Both the position numbers and the translations under genes were made by a program. From assembly GCF_963576675.1 (NCBI RefSeq), contig NC_088911.1, positions 90,177,256-90,241,255 of the forward strand: a DNA stretch of 64,000 bases. Reading direction: 5' to 3'. The notes beneath the pieces are model-generated. The model saw only the letters and a list, made by a program, of their open reading frames with translations, searched no databases and had not been told where the DNA came from. This document shows, one piece after another, positions 12,640 to 23,542 of the stretch (position 1 is the stretch's first letter; the number at the start of each line of letters is the position of its first letter). Source of the stretch: Euphorbia lathyris. Taxonomy: Eukaryota > Streptophyta > Magnoliopsida > Malpighiales > Euphorbiaceae.

Positions 12640-12925
12640 GATGGATACGATTTGCGAAATATTTATTGATATACGATTTGTGAAGTAATTATTGACATAC
12701 GATTTGTGAGGTATTTATTGAGATACAGTTGATGAAGTATTTTATGAAAATACAGTTTATTGATATTGAGATACAGTTGATGAAGTATTTTATTAAAATA
12801 AAGTTTATTGGGATACGGTCTATAAAGTATTTAATGATATACGATTTATGAGGTATCTATCGAAATACGATTTATGAAGTATTCATCGAAATACGATTTA
12901 TGAAGTATTTATTGATTTACGGTTG
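12640..12925 (+). repeat. Tandem repeat of about 25 bp in the solo LTR
   Basis: The unit ATACGATTTGTGAAGTAT plus TTATTG repeats about eleven times with drift. The reverse LTR copy lacks this array but has a different one elsewhere, so the expansion took place in this copy. Confidence 0.75.
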
Positions 12926-12985
12926 ATTTGAATAAATGGTTAATTACGAACCTATTTATTTTGTATAGTTGAGATTTTAAACAAA

Positions 12986-13010
12986 TAATATATATATATA
13001 TATATATATA
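12986..13010. repeat. (TA)n microsatellite
   Basis: About twelve uninterrupted TA dinucleotides. Confidence 0.95.
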
Positions 13011-13140
13011 GCTATTTTGGATATGACTTTTATATTAAGTGTTTTAATACAGTGATTTACGTTTTGACTATGTGTGGTATTTTGAGAAATGATAGCAAGC
13101 TTATTATATTTTAAAGTGCATATTTGGTTAAAAGTACTAC

Positions 13141-15351
13141 TGTCAAACCCGATCCAAAATAGAATCGGATATGACAGTGAGAAGTTACCACAGACGTGAA
13201 CGAGTCGGAAGTAACATCTCACAATCAAATGTTAAGAATTACAAATCATGTTTGAACTTAAAAACATTTTCTACATATACTTTTACATTTGTAAAAGGTC
13301 GAAATCATTTATAATTTCCAATTACGAATCCTTTTCTCGTGTGTTTTACCAAAACGAGTTCGAAACATAGAAAATTACTCCAATTCTAACTTGTTAACTT
13401 TTAATTTGCCTAATCTCACAAATTAACACGATACTTGGACATTCAAACCAAAATCCGAAAAACCACAACTTTATATTCGATTCAAAATGGGCGACGTAAG
13501 TTCCTACATATTCACAAGCACAAAAAAAACGCCTATATCTACATGTACAAAATGGTATGCAATACCCTAGAAGACGACTTGGACAATCGTGGCCGTATCC
13601 AATCCTCGCCCTAGTGTCGAACACTTCCCTCAGTACCTCGTACTTCTTCGCCTAAAAACATTAAAACATTTGAAAATATGAGACAAAAATCTCAGTAAGC
13701 AACTATCAACTATAAAAACTAGTTTTTACGAAAAATAGCTATATGTATACATTTGTGAAAACATTTAACCAAACCAAACCTTAAACTTATTAACTTGTAA
13801 ACAACATCAAATTAAAATAGAATGTTAATCAATAACCTCAAATCAAACTTAATCAAAACACAACGATTCTTATATAAACATTTACTAAAAACCGAAGTTC
13901 GAATCAAATTCAATATCGTATCCATCACCGAGTATCCCCTTGTAAATCGATCCACAACACGTAAACATAATCGAGACGTCTCTTTAACCATTCCTAATCC
14001 TGTATTGGTCTTACCCAACACTTCGCTGCCAATACCCGACTAGGTCTTTAGACTGTGTACACATGCCATGTTCCTCACTGAACATGGTCTTCAAATATCA
14101 AACCACCCGTCCGGACTACTCCTGATGGATACAAACTTTACACAAAATCCAACCAAACTTCAATTTCATCAAATAGATCCAACTTTACTACAATCATCAA
14201 TAAATCGAAATCCAACATTTACTGAACCAAAATAGCAATTGAACCCTGAAGAAATCCAAAATATCATTAAACCCTTAAAGAAATCCAATTGAACACTAAT
14301 TGAACCAAAATAACATTAAAACCCTTAAAGAATTCCAATTGAACACTAATTGAACCAAATTCCAATTTGAACACTAATTGAACCAAAATAACATTAAAAC
14401 CCTTAAAGAATTCCAATTGAACACTAATTGAACCAAATTCCAATTTGAACACTAATTGAACCAAAATAACATTAAAACTTTTAAAGAAATTCAAATCAAT
14501 ATCAATTGAACCCAAATAGCACTTAAACCCTTAAGAAAACTAATTCAACATCAATTGAACTAAATATCCCTTAAGAAAACCAATTCAATATAAATTGAAC
14601 TAAATAATAATCAAACTCTTAGGAAGAACCAATTCAACATCAAAATAGTTCAAAATTACCATTGTGAACTCATTTCCTTCAAACTTGAACACAATCTCAA
14701 ATCAACAACCAATACTCAAATAATTTCTAAGAAAACCCTTAGGAGACAAATTCATGGAGATTTATAGCTTAATATACATATATTTATACATGCAAACCAA
14801 AAACTAGTTGATAGTTACTTACCTTAGCCTAAATTTGAGATTAACACCACAAAACCCTAAATCTGTCCCAAAATCTGCCTAGCCCGTATTCTCTTCTCAC
14901 ACCTCCAAATCAAAATCCCTCCAGTCAGAAGTTGCTTCTATGTGTCTAGAGTCTCCAGTTAAAATTTGATGTCATTTGGACGGTTAGATCTCCGGCAACA
15001 CCCAAAACGGTGGAGCTGCCCTGTTTTTGGTGGTGGTGGAAGGTGGAGGAGAATGGAGAGAGAGAGTGGAGGAGGAAGAACAATGTAAAATGATGAATTG
15101 ATCCAAATGATTTTCAATTCTCAATAAGGCTATATATAGGCCTTGAATTAAGTGGTTAATTAGTCTTTTTGATCCTCTAAAAATCTAATTTCTTTCAAAA
15201 CTTACCCTAAACTTATAATTGTTATAAAAATGTGCAATTACCCTCAAAACTATACCCGTAACACCCAATTAATCGACCAATCCTATAACAAATTCAATAT
15301 AACTTAGGGTTTGGGGTATAATAAATAAAATTTAAGGGCATGGACGTGACA
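13141..15351 (-). mobile_element. Solo LTR in reverse orientation, TSD ACTAC, nested in the first
   Basis: On the plus strand it starts TGTCAAACCCGATCC and ends GGACGTGACA. Both sides carry ACTAC (13136-13140, 15352-15356). It is 2,211 bp and aligns in reverse with the flanking LTR. For example, GTATCCATCA...AGTAATCCGGA near 12442 is mirrored by TCCGGACTACTCCTGATGGA near 14111, and the TACTTACYTTAG phrase near 14815 mirrors 11755. Its insertion split the first LTR and created a long fold-back. It has no coding content. Confidence 0.88.
14240..14640 (-). repeat. Tandem repeat in the reverse solo LTR (CAATTGAACACTAATTGAAC type)
   Basis: The units CAATTGAACACTAATTGAAC and AACATTAAAACCCTTAAAGA alternate with a compound period of roughly 50-75 bp. 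The array lies at a different place in the LTR from the 12640-12925 repeat. Confidence 0.75.
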
Positions 15352-15837
15352 ACTACCTTGAGTATTTTATTATGGTTTAATCCATAAAGTGTTCATTTTT
15401 AAGAATATGAATTTTATATGATGCATTTTGAAAATTAAACAATATATATAGCTATTTTGAGTATAAGTAGTTTATGTAGTTGATAATTGCTTACTGAGAT
15501 TTTTGTCTCACGTTTTTAAATGTTTTAATGTTTTTAGGTGAGAAAGTACATGATGGAAAGAAGGTTACCGACTGATTAGGCGAGGATCGGAAGTTGTTGC
15601 TAATTGTTAGAATTATTATTAGAACTTTAATATTTAATTGTATTATGATGAAGTTGGTAAATATGTTGAGGTTTTAATGTATTAGGAATATTGATTTATT
15701 TTAGAATATATATTGAAGAGGAAGGACAAAATTAATAAATATGATATTTGGATAAACTAGAGACTCATAGGTATTGATTATCATCTTTTTATTTCATGTC
15801 CGATGCCGATTGGGGTCGTTCAGGGTCGGGTGTGACA

Positions 15838-16376
15838 ACAATTGTATCCATTATGAACAGTTGTGTTTGTTCATGAAAAGGCATGTCCTTTCGAGTTCTA
15901 TTTATATAGAATGGAATTATTAGCTTCAGATGTTGTTTTTTTTGTGAAAAATGCTTGTATTTTCATTACATGATAGAAGTACAACAAGCAAAATATAAAG
16001 AATCTACATACGGTAAGAGTCCACTTGCATAATTTATTGTATCTTCAGAGACGATCGTCAACAGCAACGAAATCTGTCTTAAAGAGACTGCTAATACATG
16101 CCTCGGATTACAGGCCTCAGATTTGTCTAACTCTTTTATTTTAATTTCTAGTTTTATTGTTCATATCCTTTTTTGTGTTCGTTTTGTTTTTTATTTAATC
16201 ATATCTAACATCTATAAACTTGAGACAAGTGAGTATTGAGTAGATATTCACTTGGATATAGTTTATTAACTTGTAAGGACTATACACGCTTGATTCTTGC
16301 TTGGAAAAAGAATCAGATTAAGGAAACATCTCAAAAGTTTCTCTTGGGGCGAGGATGTAGGCCGAAGTTGTCGAAC
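15838..16376. other. Non-coding AT-rich stretch
   Basis: No gene, terminal repeat or RNA gene is recognisable. The sequence right of the solo LTR target duplication is the continuation of the sequence left of 10968. Confidence 0.4.
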
Positions 16377-16785
16377 CTCAATAAATGCTCTGAGCCTAAT
16401 CCTTCTAAACTTTATGCTCTTGTTTTTCAAAAGGGTTTCTCGAGCAGCTGCATATACGGATAAATGTTCAAAGAACTCAGCATCATTTGGTATCATGGGT
16501 AGACGAGCAATGTCTTCGGTAATGTCGGGGATACACAAAGATAAATGTTCCCCCAAAACTTTGTGCCATAGCTACAAAATCGAAGGATTAAAAGGTGTTA
16601 AAAGAAGGGATGAATGGTGTAAAAACAAATCATTTATACCTCTAGGAGATCATATTTCATGAAGGTCTCAAGCATCTCAAAGCTCACTTTGTCCGTAATT
16701 AGGTTAACAGTTTTTGGGCTTACTCCAGGGCGAATGGAGTATTTTTGGCTTGCTTTCTTCAAGCTCTCTCCTCTTTGTAAGCTTT
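16377..16785 (-). pseudogene. Two-exon host gene fragment, family not recognised
   Basis: Exon 16377-16571 is exactly 65 codons, bounded by TTTTGTAG upstream and GAG|GTTCGA downstream. It includes CIPDITEDIARLPMIPNDAE and FFEHLSVYAAARETLLKNK. The exon before it ends at 16640 (GAG|GTATAA) and includes YSIRPGVSPKTVNLITDKVS and FEMLETFMKYDLLE. Both introns are phase 0 and both exons are open, so this looks like recently copied or barely decayed coding sequence. The upstream exon runs open to about 16785. I cannot name the family, and no element ends are visible around it. Confidence 0.5.
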
Positions 16786-16909
16786 GAAATTCTTTCGTGG
16801 ACAAGTTCCCTTATAAACTTATCCATAAGGCGGGGCAGCAAAACAAGGTGGCAGATACCCTAAGTCGGCGGGTAGCTTCTCAAAATAGTGGCCCTTGAGC
16901 TAGAGTGAT

Positions 16910-18140
16910 TTGAGCACATCAAAAGGGATTATCAGGAGGATCCAGAATTTTGGGGTTATTTGGGAAAATTTCAAAGATCATTCTAGGGACGGTGAGTATC
17001 AGTTACATGATGGGTATCTCATGAAGGGAAATCAGTTGTGTCTACCATGTATGTCTATCCGAGAGCGAGTGATCTGGGATCTTTTTGGAGGAATCCTGGG
17101 GGGTCATTTTGGGAGAGATAATACTTTTGAGGTCGTGAATTCTCGCTATTATTGGACGAGAGGAAGGAAGGATGTAGCTTATATTATGGAGCGATGTGTG
17201 GATTGACAATAGTCTATGAGACATGCCACCAATGCAGGTTTGCTTATGCCTCTACCAGTTTCAGAATCAATATGGAAAGACCTATCCATGGATTTTATGT
17301 TGGGACTTCCTAGAACTCAATGAGGTATGGACTCTATCTTTGTGGTGGTTGATCAGTTTTCCAAAATGGCACACTTCATCCTGTTCCATAAGATGAATGA
17401 TGCCACGTCGATTACCAAGTTGTTCTTCTGAAAGTTGTGAGGTTGCATGGAATTCCTAAAAGCATAGATTAGATAGCCATTTTTGGCGTAGTCTATGGGC
17501 TATTCTTGGTACCACTTTGAAGTTTAGCACCATCGCACATCCATAAATCGACAGACAAACAGAAGCGGCCAATCAAACTTTGGGCAACCTCTTAAGGAGT
17601 AAGTATAGAAACAAGCCGAAGATGTGGGATTATGTGTTGGCACAAGTGGAGTTTGCATATAATACAACTGTAAGTTCAACCACGGGGAGAACGTCGTTTG
17701 AAGTTGTGTACACTAAGAGTCTGAACCACATTCCTGATATCAGAAGCACCCCAAAGGGGGAGAAAAAGAGCATAGCCGCCCAACACCTAGCCAATAACAA
17801 TCACCAAATGCACCAAGAGGTGAAGCAAAGTATCGAGGAACCGAATATAAAGCTAAAGTCTAAGGTGGATGAACATTAAAGAAGTCTCTAATTTGAAGTT
17901 GGGGATGAGGTAATGGTGCATCTAAGCAAGAAGATGCTTGTCGGAGCCCCGAGTAGTAAGCTCAAACCAAGGAAATATGGCCCCTATAAAGTCACAAAGA
18001 AGGTGAATGCAAATGCTTATCATATAGCCCTCCCCAATTGGGTCGGTAAGATGTCAATGTCTTTCAACGTGCGAGACTTAAGTCCTTGGAAACCAGATGG
18101 TCCTCTTGAAACTACTAAGGCTATGGGTCCAACTCCTTTA
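16910..18140 (+). pseudogene. Ty3/gypsy integrase region, heavily degraded
   Basis: Three open pieces in different frames follow the integrase order. The zinc-binding (H2C2) region at 16990-17206 includes FGRDNTFEVVNSRYYW. The core follows, with [12 protein letters not shown] (first Asp), [12 protein letters not shown], and DRQTEAANQTLGNLL at 17550-17590, which retains the catalytic Glu. The C-terminal beta-barrel at 17913-18110 includes KYGPYKVTKKV and FNVRDLSPW. Several stops and frameshifts separate them, and the part around the second Asp is not legible. No reverse transcriptase remains upstream. Family knowledge assigns this arrangement to chromovirus-like gypsy elements, but I see no chromodomain. 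Confidence 0.8.
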
Positions 18141-18179
18141 AAGAATGGAAGAATGATGCGGACATCTCTTACACGAAGA

Positions 18180-18840
18180 CAAAAGGTGGGGTGGTGTCAT
18201 TTTCTTCCCCACACACCATGTGGAGCAGGGCACATGGCGTGTGGGCTAAAAGAAAAGCTCCTTGAAATTTTATTTCATTCCACACGGTGTGTGCCTCGGG
18301 ACCACACGTTGCGTGAGATCAAAGAGGTGAGGAAGAAAAGTTTATGATGCTGGCCACACACCATGTGGCACTCCCACACACTGAGTGGCCTAGCTTTTCT
18401 TGCAATCCGAACAAGGGGACATTTTCATCAGTTTTTTTGCTCATTTCTTTATTTTACTATTTGCTACTCTTTAAATTACTGTCTTGCCATTTAGGGATAA
18501 TAACCTAAATGCCATTTGACCTATTTATCCCCTCTTTACCCCTATCTTTTACTTATTAAGTTGTAACCCTAGTTGGACTTTTATGTCCTTTGCTTTTAGA
18601 ATTAGAGAGGTATATAAGCCTTCTATTTTATATGGAAGAGCAACTTTTATGAATCAAATCAAAAATAGCCTCCATTGGAGCTTGTTGATCTTTTCTTCGG
18701 ATTAACTCCTTCAAGCTTGTTGATATTTTCTTCGGATTAACTCATTCAAGCTTGGCTTGAGAAGAAAGTCTTTGTGGGTTTAAGATCAAGACCCTCTATT
18801 TGGTGTTTAATATGTATCATATCTCAAATAGTAGACTATA
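18180..18840 (+). other. Probable remnant of the 3' end/LTR of the degraded gypsy element
   Basis: Directly after the integrase there are repeated CCACACACCATGTGG and CACACGGTGTG phrases, then AT-rich sequence with a TATA-like GTATATAAGCC at 18611. A tandem duplication of CTTCGGATTAACTCMTTCAA lies at 18695-18755. The position and the promoter-like element suggest LTR sequence, but no second copy or boundary is visible. Confidence 0.35.
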
Positions 18841-19158
18841 AATCAAAATTAACCTTAAAAATATACTAAATTCTAAACTCATACGTGGAATAATTATCGA
18901 AACCCAATAGATGTTTGTCTTTATTTTCCATTTTTTTCTCTTCCTCATCGTCTCTCTAATTTTTTTTTTTTTGTGTGTGTTTTTTACAACCAAACCTTAT
19001 GCTTTATATATACCATACATTCTATTTATAAAACCTTTAATTAATTATTTTTATTTTTAAAAAAATTACCATATTTGTCATGTTTATATTGAAAGCAGAA
19101 TAATTTTAGTATGTGTAATGATAAAGAGATAACACATTTAAACCATTTAGAAAACATA

Positions 19159-19200
19159 CTAGCTATAGACCCGTGCAATGCATAGATTTCTTTAAAAATT
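19159..19200 (-). mobile_element. Helitron 3' terminus (fragment)
   Basis: A|CTAGCTATAGACCCGTGC followed by an imperfect hairpin (CCGTGC AAT GCATAG) is a minus-strand Helitron end. I could not find the matching 5' end, so only the terminus is annotated. Confidence 0.5.
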
Positions 19201-19750
19201 ATATTTTTTTAAAAGCAGTTGTAACTTGTAATGTGTTGAAACTATTCATATATTAGTGTATTAAATTTATAAATTAAACAATTATTAAATACTAATGTAA
19301 ATTAAATAGAAATAATACAATAAATTTTATTTTAAAATTAACTCTATATTATTAAATAATTTTTTGCATATTATATTTTGCTTATAATTATTTGTGTTAT
19401 TCTCATCACACATAATAAAAAATTCAAAATTTTCTTATTGTGACTCACATATATTTGACCATGGCTAAAGTGGAATATAAAAGATATAATGCATGTACAA
19501 TTATATAACTCAAGAGTAATCAATATTATAAAATAGCAGAACATGTATCTTGTTCTTGTTGTGATTTGACAATTCCAAAAAAATGTATACTATTAAAAAA
19601 TTTAGAAGTATATACTTCTTCGTGACTGTTCAATTTTGTAGCTAGAATATGAACTTAAATAAGATATTGCTTCCCTTGATGATGTAGGCAACATATACTT
19701 ATTAATGTTATTTACCATAAAGCAATGTAGGTGTAAATGACACATTCTTG

Positions 19751-21229
19751 TAGGGTTGAGCAAAACCGAACCAAAAATCGAAAACTGAATCGAAAAAACC
19801 GAACCAAATTGCAATTTGGTTTGGTTCGATTCGGTTTGGATATAAACCGAAAAAACCGAATTAGAGTATTATCTATATATAATATAAAACAGTAACGATG
19901 GAACTGAGGTGTCACTTCCTCCTTTTTTAGTGATAAAAAATTTAATATATTAATTTTAATTTTATTATATATATTTATTTATAAAAAGATTATTTTATCC
20001 CTACTATATCTAAGAGTTCTACAGAATTTAAATTAATCCATAAAATCTCGCTAATTCTTTAGACATCTATATCTATATATAATATAAAACAGTAACGATG
20101 GAACTAAGGTGTCACTTCCTCCTTTTTTAGTGATAAAAAATTTAATATATTAATTTTAATTTTATTATATATATTTATCTATAAAAAGATTATTTTATCC
20201 GTACTATATCTAAGAGTTCTACAGAATTTAAATTAATCCCTAAAATCTCTGTAATTCTCTACACATCTATATATAATATAAAACAGTAACGATGGAACTG
20301 AGGTGTCACTTCCTCCTTTTTTAGTGATAAAAAATTTAATATATTAATTTTAATTTTATTATGTATATTTATCTATAAAAAGATTATTTTATCCCATATA
20401 TCTAAGAGTACTACAGAATTTAAATTAATCCCTAAAATCTCTCTAATTCTCTACATATCTATATATAATATAAAACAGTAACGATGGAACTGAGGTGTCA
20501 CTTCCTCCTTTTTTACTGATAAAAAATATAATATAATATATAATATATTAGTTTTTATTTTATTATTATATTTATCTATAAAAATATTATTTAAAGTAAA
20601 TGTGAAAATGAAATAATAATATTTAATTTATATAACACATTTATGTCATTAATTGTAATTATTAGATTGTATTTTTATTAATATTTATATATTAAGATGA
20701 ATCCGTGCATCGCACGGGCCAACAACTAGTTTGGTTATTATTTTGGTTTATTTGGAACTAATTTATAAAGATGGATTATTATAGATTTGGAATGAAAATG
20801 TTATCATGAGATTTTAGATTATTATAGATTTGTATAATTTATTAAGAAAAAGAACAAGTTTAAGCAAAATTATATAAAAAAAGTTCCAGAAAGATTATAA
20901 AAAAAAAAAAAAAATGGTTCCAGAGGAACATTTTTTTTAAGGAATCCAGGGGAACATTATTATTTTGAATTTTATTGTAATTTATAAACAAATAGAATAT
21001 ATCTAATTTAATTATTTAAATTATTTAATTATAACAGGAACATAATTTAATATCTCTAATTTGGTTTGAAACTGAACCAAATCGAAACAAACCGAAATAG
21101 TTTGGTTCGGTTTAAATCGAACCGACTTACAATTTGGTTTGGTTCAGTTTATAAAAATTGCTCTTATTTGGTTCGGTTTTATTTGGTTTGGTTCGGTTTT
21201 TAAACCGGACCGGACCATGCTCACCCCTA
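19751..21229. mobile_element. hAT-like MITE, interrupted by a small Helitron
   Basis: The left end TAGGGTTGAGCA and the right end TGCTCACCCCTA are inverted repeats. Both are followed inward by runs of AACCGAACC/GGTTCGGTT. Flanks are ATTCTTG (19744-19750) and ATTCTTA (21230-21236), a 7-bp duplication with one change. There is no coding capacity. Without the nested Helitron it is about 0.6 kb. Confidence 0.75.
19872..20729 (+). mobile_element. Small Helitron with four tandem 5' ends
   Basis: It starts A|TCTATATATAATATAAAAC and ends with the hairpin CCGTGC ATC GCACGG, ten bases, then CTAG|T. The A^T target and lack of duplication fit Helitrons. The 5' terminal segment of about 195 bp occurs at 19872, 20072, 20266 and 20458, each time preceded by A. 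Only the last copy (272 bp) runs through to the 3' end. It is non-autonomous and inserted within the hAT-like MITE. Confidence 0.88.
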
Positions 21230-21305
21230 ATTCTTATAATTATATTACATCTAAATATTGATATGAAATTTTTAATTTTAATTCATTGTTTACATAAAAG
21301 TTTAC

Positions 21306-21307
<2 letters not shown>

Positions 21308-21368
<61 letters not shown>
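21308..21368. repeat. (TTA)n microsatellite
   Basis: About twenty TTA triplets without interruption. The poly-leucine frame across it is an artefact of the repeat. Confidence 0.95.
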
Positions 21369-21499
21369 CTAATTGGTTTTGTATTTTATGGAGGGATTTG
21401 AAGGTTAATATAAAGGTAAGTCCTTTTCTGTGGAAGGATTTCATAGATGTGATAAAGATGTTTACTTATCGAGGGATTTTTTCGAGACATTAATTTCTA

Positions 21500-21693
21500 C
21501 TAGCTTTGTACCCGTGCTATGCACAGGATATATGTCATGTCCATATCCAAAAATAGTAATTCTAATTGGATATTAATATTTTCAATTATTAATTAACCAA
21601 TTAGGTGTTGAAAGTGTATAATAAGAGTTATATGAACTCTTTAGAGTTTGAATTTTATCTAATTTTAATTTTAGAGTTATATGAAGCTCTTAG
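21500..21693 (-). mobile_element. Helitron 3' terminus, truncated
   Basis: A|CTAGCTTTGTACCCGTGC followed by TATGCACAGG gives the CTAG end and hairpin of a minus-strand Helitron. About 190 bp later the sequence switches abruptly into the middle of an LTR, so the rest of the Helitron is missing. Confidence 0.5.
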
Positions 21694-23140
21694 CTATTTA
21701 GTCTAAACAAGGTCTCAATTCCCAGAATTAGTTCTTTAATCTTCAGTTCCTCAAAAAAGCTTTCAATTCTCAGAAACTTCAAATCCGAAATTCTCTTAGT
21801 TTAATCAACCAATTCTCAAATCGTTTTTTGCAATCTCTTAGTTAAGTCAGTAAAATCATTACCCAATCCTCGGTCCAAGCTTTCTTAGTCTAAACCAAAT
21901 TTCGCCATTGTTAAGTTCTTCAAAGCTTCAAGCATTTTCCGTGAAACCAAGATCACCGAAACCCCATTTTCGAGTCATTCTTAGTTTACACACATATTCC
22001 AAATCATATTTGGGAACTTTTTATTGATCTTAATCAATTAAAAAGACCCAGAAACAAGCTTTTGAGTTTTTCATCATTGAAAAATTCATCAAACAACCTT
22101 TCTGGTGAGCCGTTTTCCAAATTTTATTTAGAGTTCGTTAGCTTATCGTTTTAGCCCAAATTAATTTTAATTTCTTTATTGACATCAATTCTAGAACTCT
22201 CAATTTTTATTTCGTAAAAAACGACATCCTATAGCCTTCTAAATCGCCCCTAAAGTACCTCCACGAAACAGAATCAAGCTTTTGGTTTTTTCAACCATCA
22301 AACAATTATTCTGTCGCCCAATTTTCAATAATTTATTCCGACTCATTTACTCGATCTTTTTCTGAAATTCTAGCTCTAAACCCTTCCTTCGCACACTAAC
22401 TTTAAATACTAGCCTTCGTTTTGCTATAATCCGACCTCTACAGCTCCCGAAATTGAGCCCGAAAGTCCCACAAAAGCATCAATTTAATCTCATTTTGCTG
22501 TTGACTTGGTGGTAAATTTCTGCTCAAGTCCCTGAACTCTCCAAATTACTTCAAATTCGCCCAGCACGACCCGGACAACACAACAGCCCCCGAGCCGATT
22601 TTCTGGAGGTCCAATCCTCAATTTCATGCATCCCAACGACATCAAAGTGATCGGTTAATTTTATTTCATCCCGTACATATTTGTTTTTGTGACTTATTTA
22701 CATTTCTAGCTTTAAAGTTATTATTTCTTTTTAAGTTGTAATTTCCATGCTTTATTATTATTTGTAATACAAAAAATATTGAAAAATATTTACAAAATCA
22801 ATAAAAATATAAAAGAAAATTAAAAAATTTATATCTTTGTGTTGTTTTATTGTTTTTATCTTTAGTACTTATCTTAAAAATTGTTTTTCCGACCGACCTG
22901 TCAAGTAACGTCGGGGCCCAAGACCGTTGTTTTTATTTTCAGTCCTTGTAACGGTCGTCAATCGCTTTTCGTTTAGAATTCAAGTAATTTAGGCGCATTT
23001 TATTTATTAACTTCATTTAATTACCATTTTTCCCTTTGAGAACTAGCTTCTCTGGCACGCCCGCATTATCTTTACATTTTTAATCCCCGCAAACGCGTAT
23101 CAAGGTTGAAAATTGGGATATTTCGAAAATATCGCCAACA
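21694..23140 (+). repeat. 5' LTR, truncated (1,447 bp)
   Basis: It aligns without a length change to 27957-29403 of the right LTR, with scattered substitutions (for example AGTAAAATC versus GGTAAAATC, and ATATTCC versus CTATTCC). It lacks the first 684 bp of the right LTR, including the TATAAATAG promoter box. Its left neighbour is a truncated Helitron end. Confidence 0.9.
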
Positions 23141-23145
23141 ATTTT

Positions 23146-23340
23146 TGGCACGCCCAGTGGGACCTAAAAACATTTTTTTTTATTAATACTAAAACGACAG
23201 TTTCTTAATCTTTGCCAAAAATTTTAAAACTTTTTTTTCCTAACAATTTTTATTTGTGTCGCACTCATTTTTTCGCCTCACTTCACTATCACCAAAATTT
23301 GTTAGCTAACGCCAACAATTTTTGGCACGCCCAGCGGGAC
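23146..23340 (+). promoter_or_regulatory. Primer-binding site, duplicated
   Basis: TGGCACGCCCAGTGGGAC lies six bases after the LTR end (23146-23163). The block GCCAACAATTTTTGGCACGC recurs at 23311 with a second site, TGGCACGCCCAGCGGGAC (23323-23340). TGG start and spacing fit a tRNA primer site. I did not identify the tRNA. Confidence 0.7.
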
Positions 23341-23542
23341 TCGAAACATTTTTTTTCTAGTACCGAAATTTTTTCACCAAATTTTTTCCTATTTTTAGGC
23401 TTAAATTTTTTTTTTCCATTACTAAATTATTTAACCAAAAGTTAATTATTTTGGTAGTGTATTTATGTGGTATTTTATTGCCGTGATATTCTACTTTAGT
23501 GTTCTATTTCCAAACTTTCGTAAATATTATTTGTTGTTTACA

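Larger units (their letters stand above)
10968..15837 (+). mobile_element. Solo LTR, TSD ACAAT, interrupted by a MITE and a second solo LTR
   Basis: It begins TGTCACATCCGTGTCCC and ends GGTCGGGTGTGACA, with the 5-bp duplication ACAAT on both sides (10963-10967, 15838-15842). No primer-binding site, coding domain or second LTR is attached. After subtracting the two nested insertions its length is about 2.36 kb. Its family is shared with the reverse copy at 13141-15351 and with the LTRs of the 38-60 kb element, shown by the TGTMACRTCCRTGYC start and GGGTGTGACA end. Solo LTRs arise by unequal recombination between the two LTRs of a full element. Confidence 0.85.

Noticed and set aside
21158..21493. 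Frame with a run of about twenty leucines
   Set aside because: It is the translation of the (TTA)n microsatellite.
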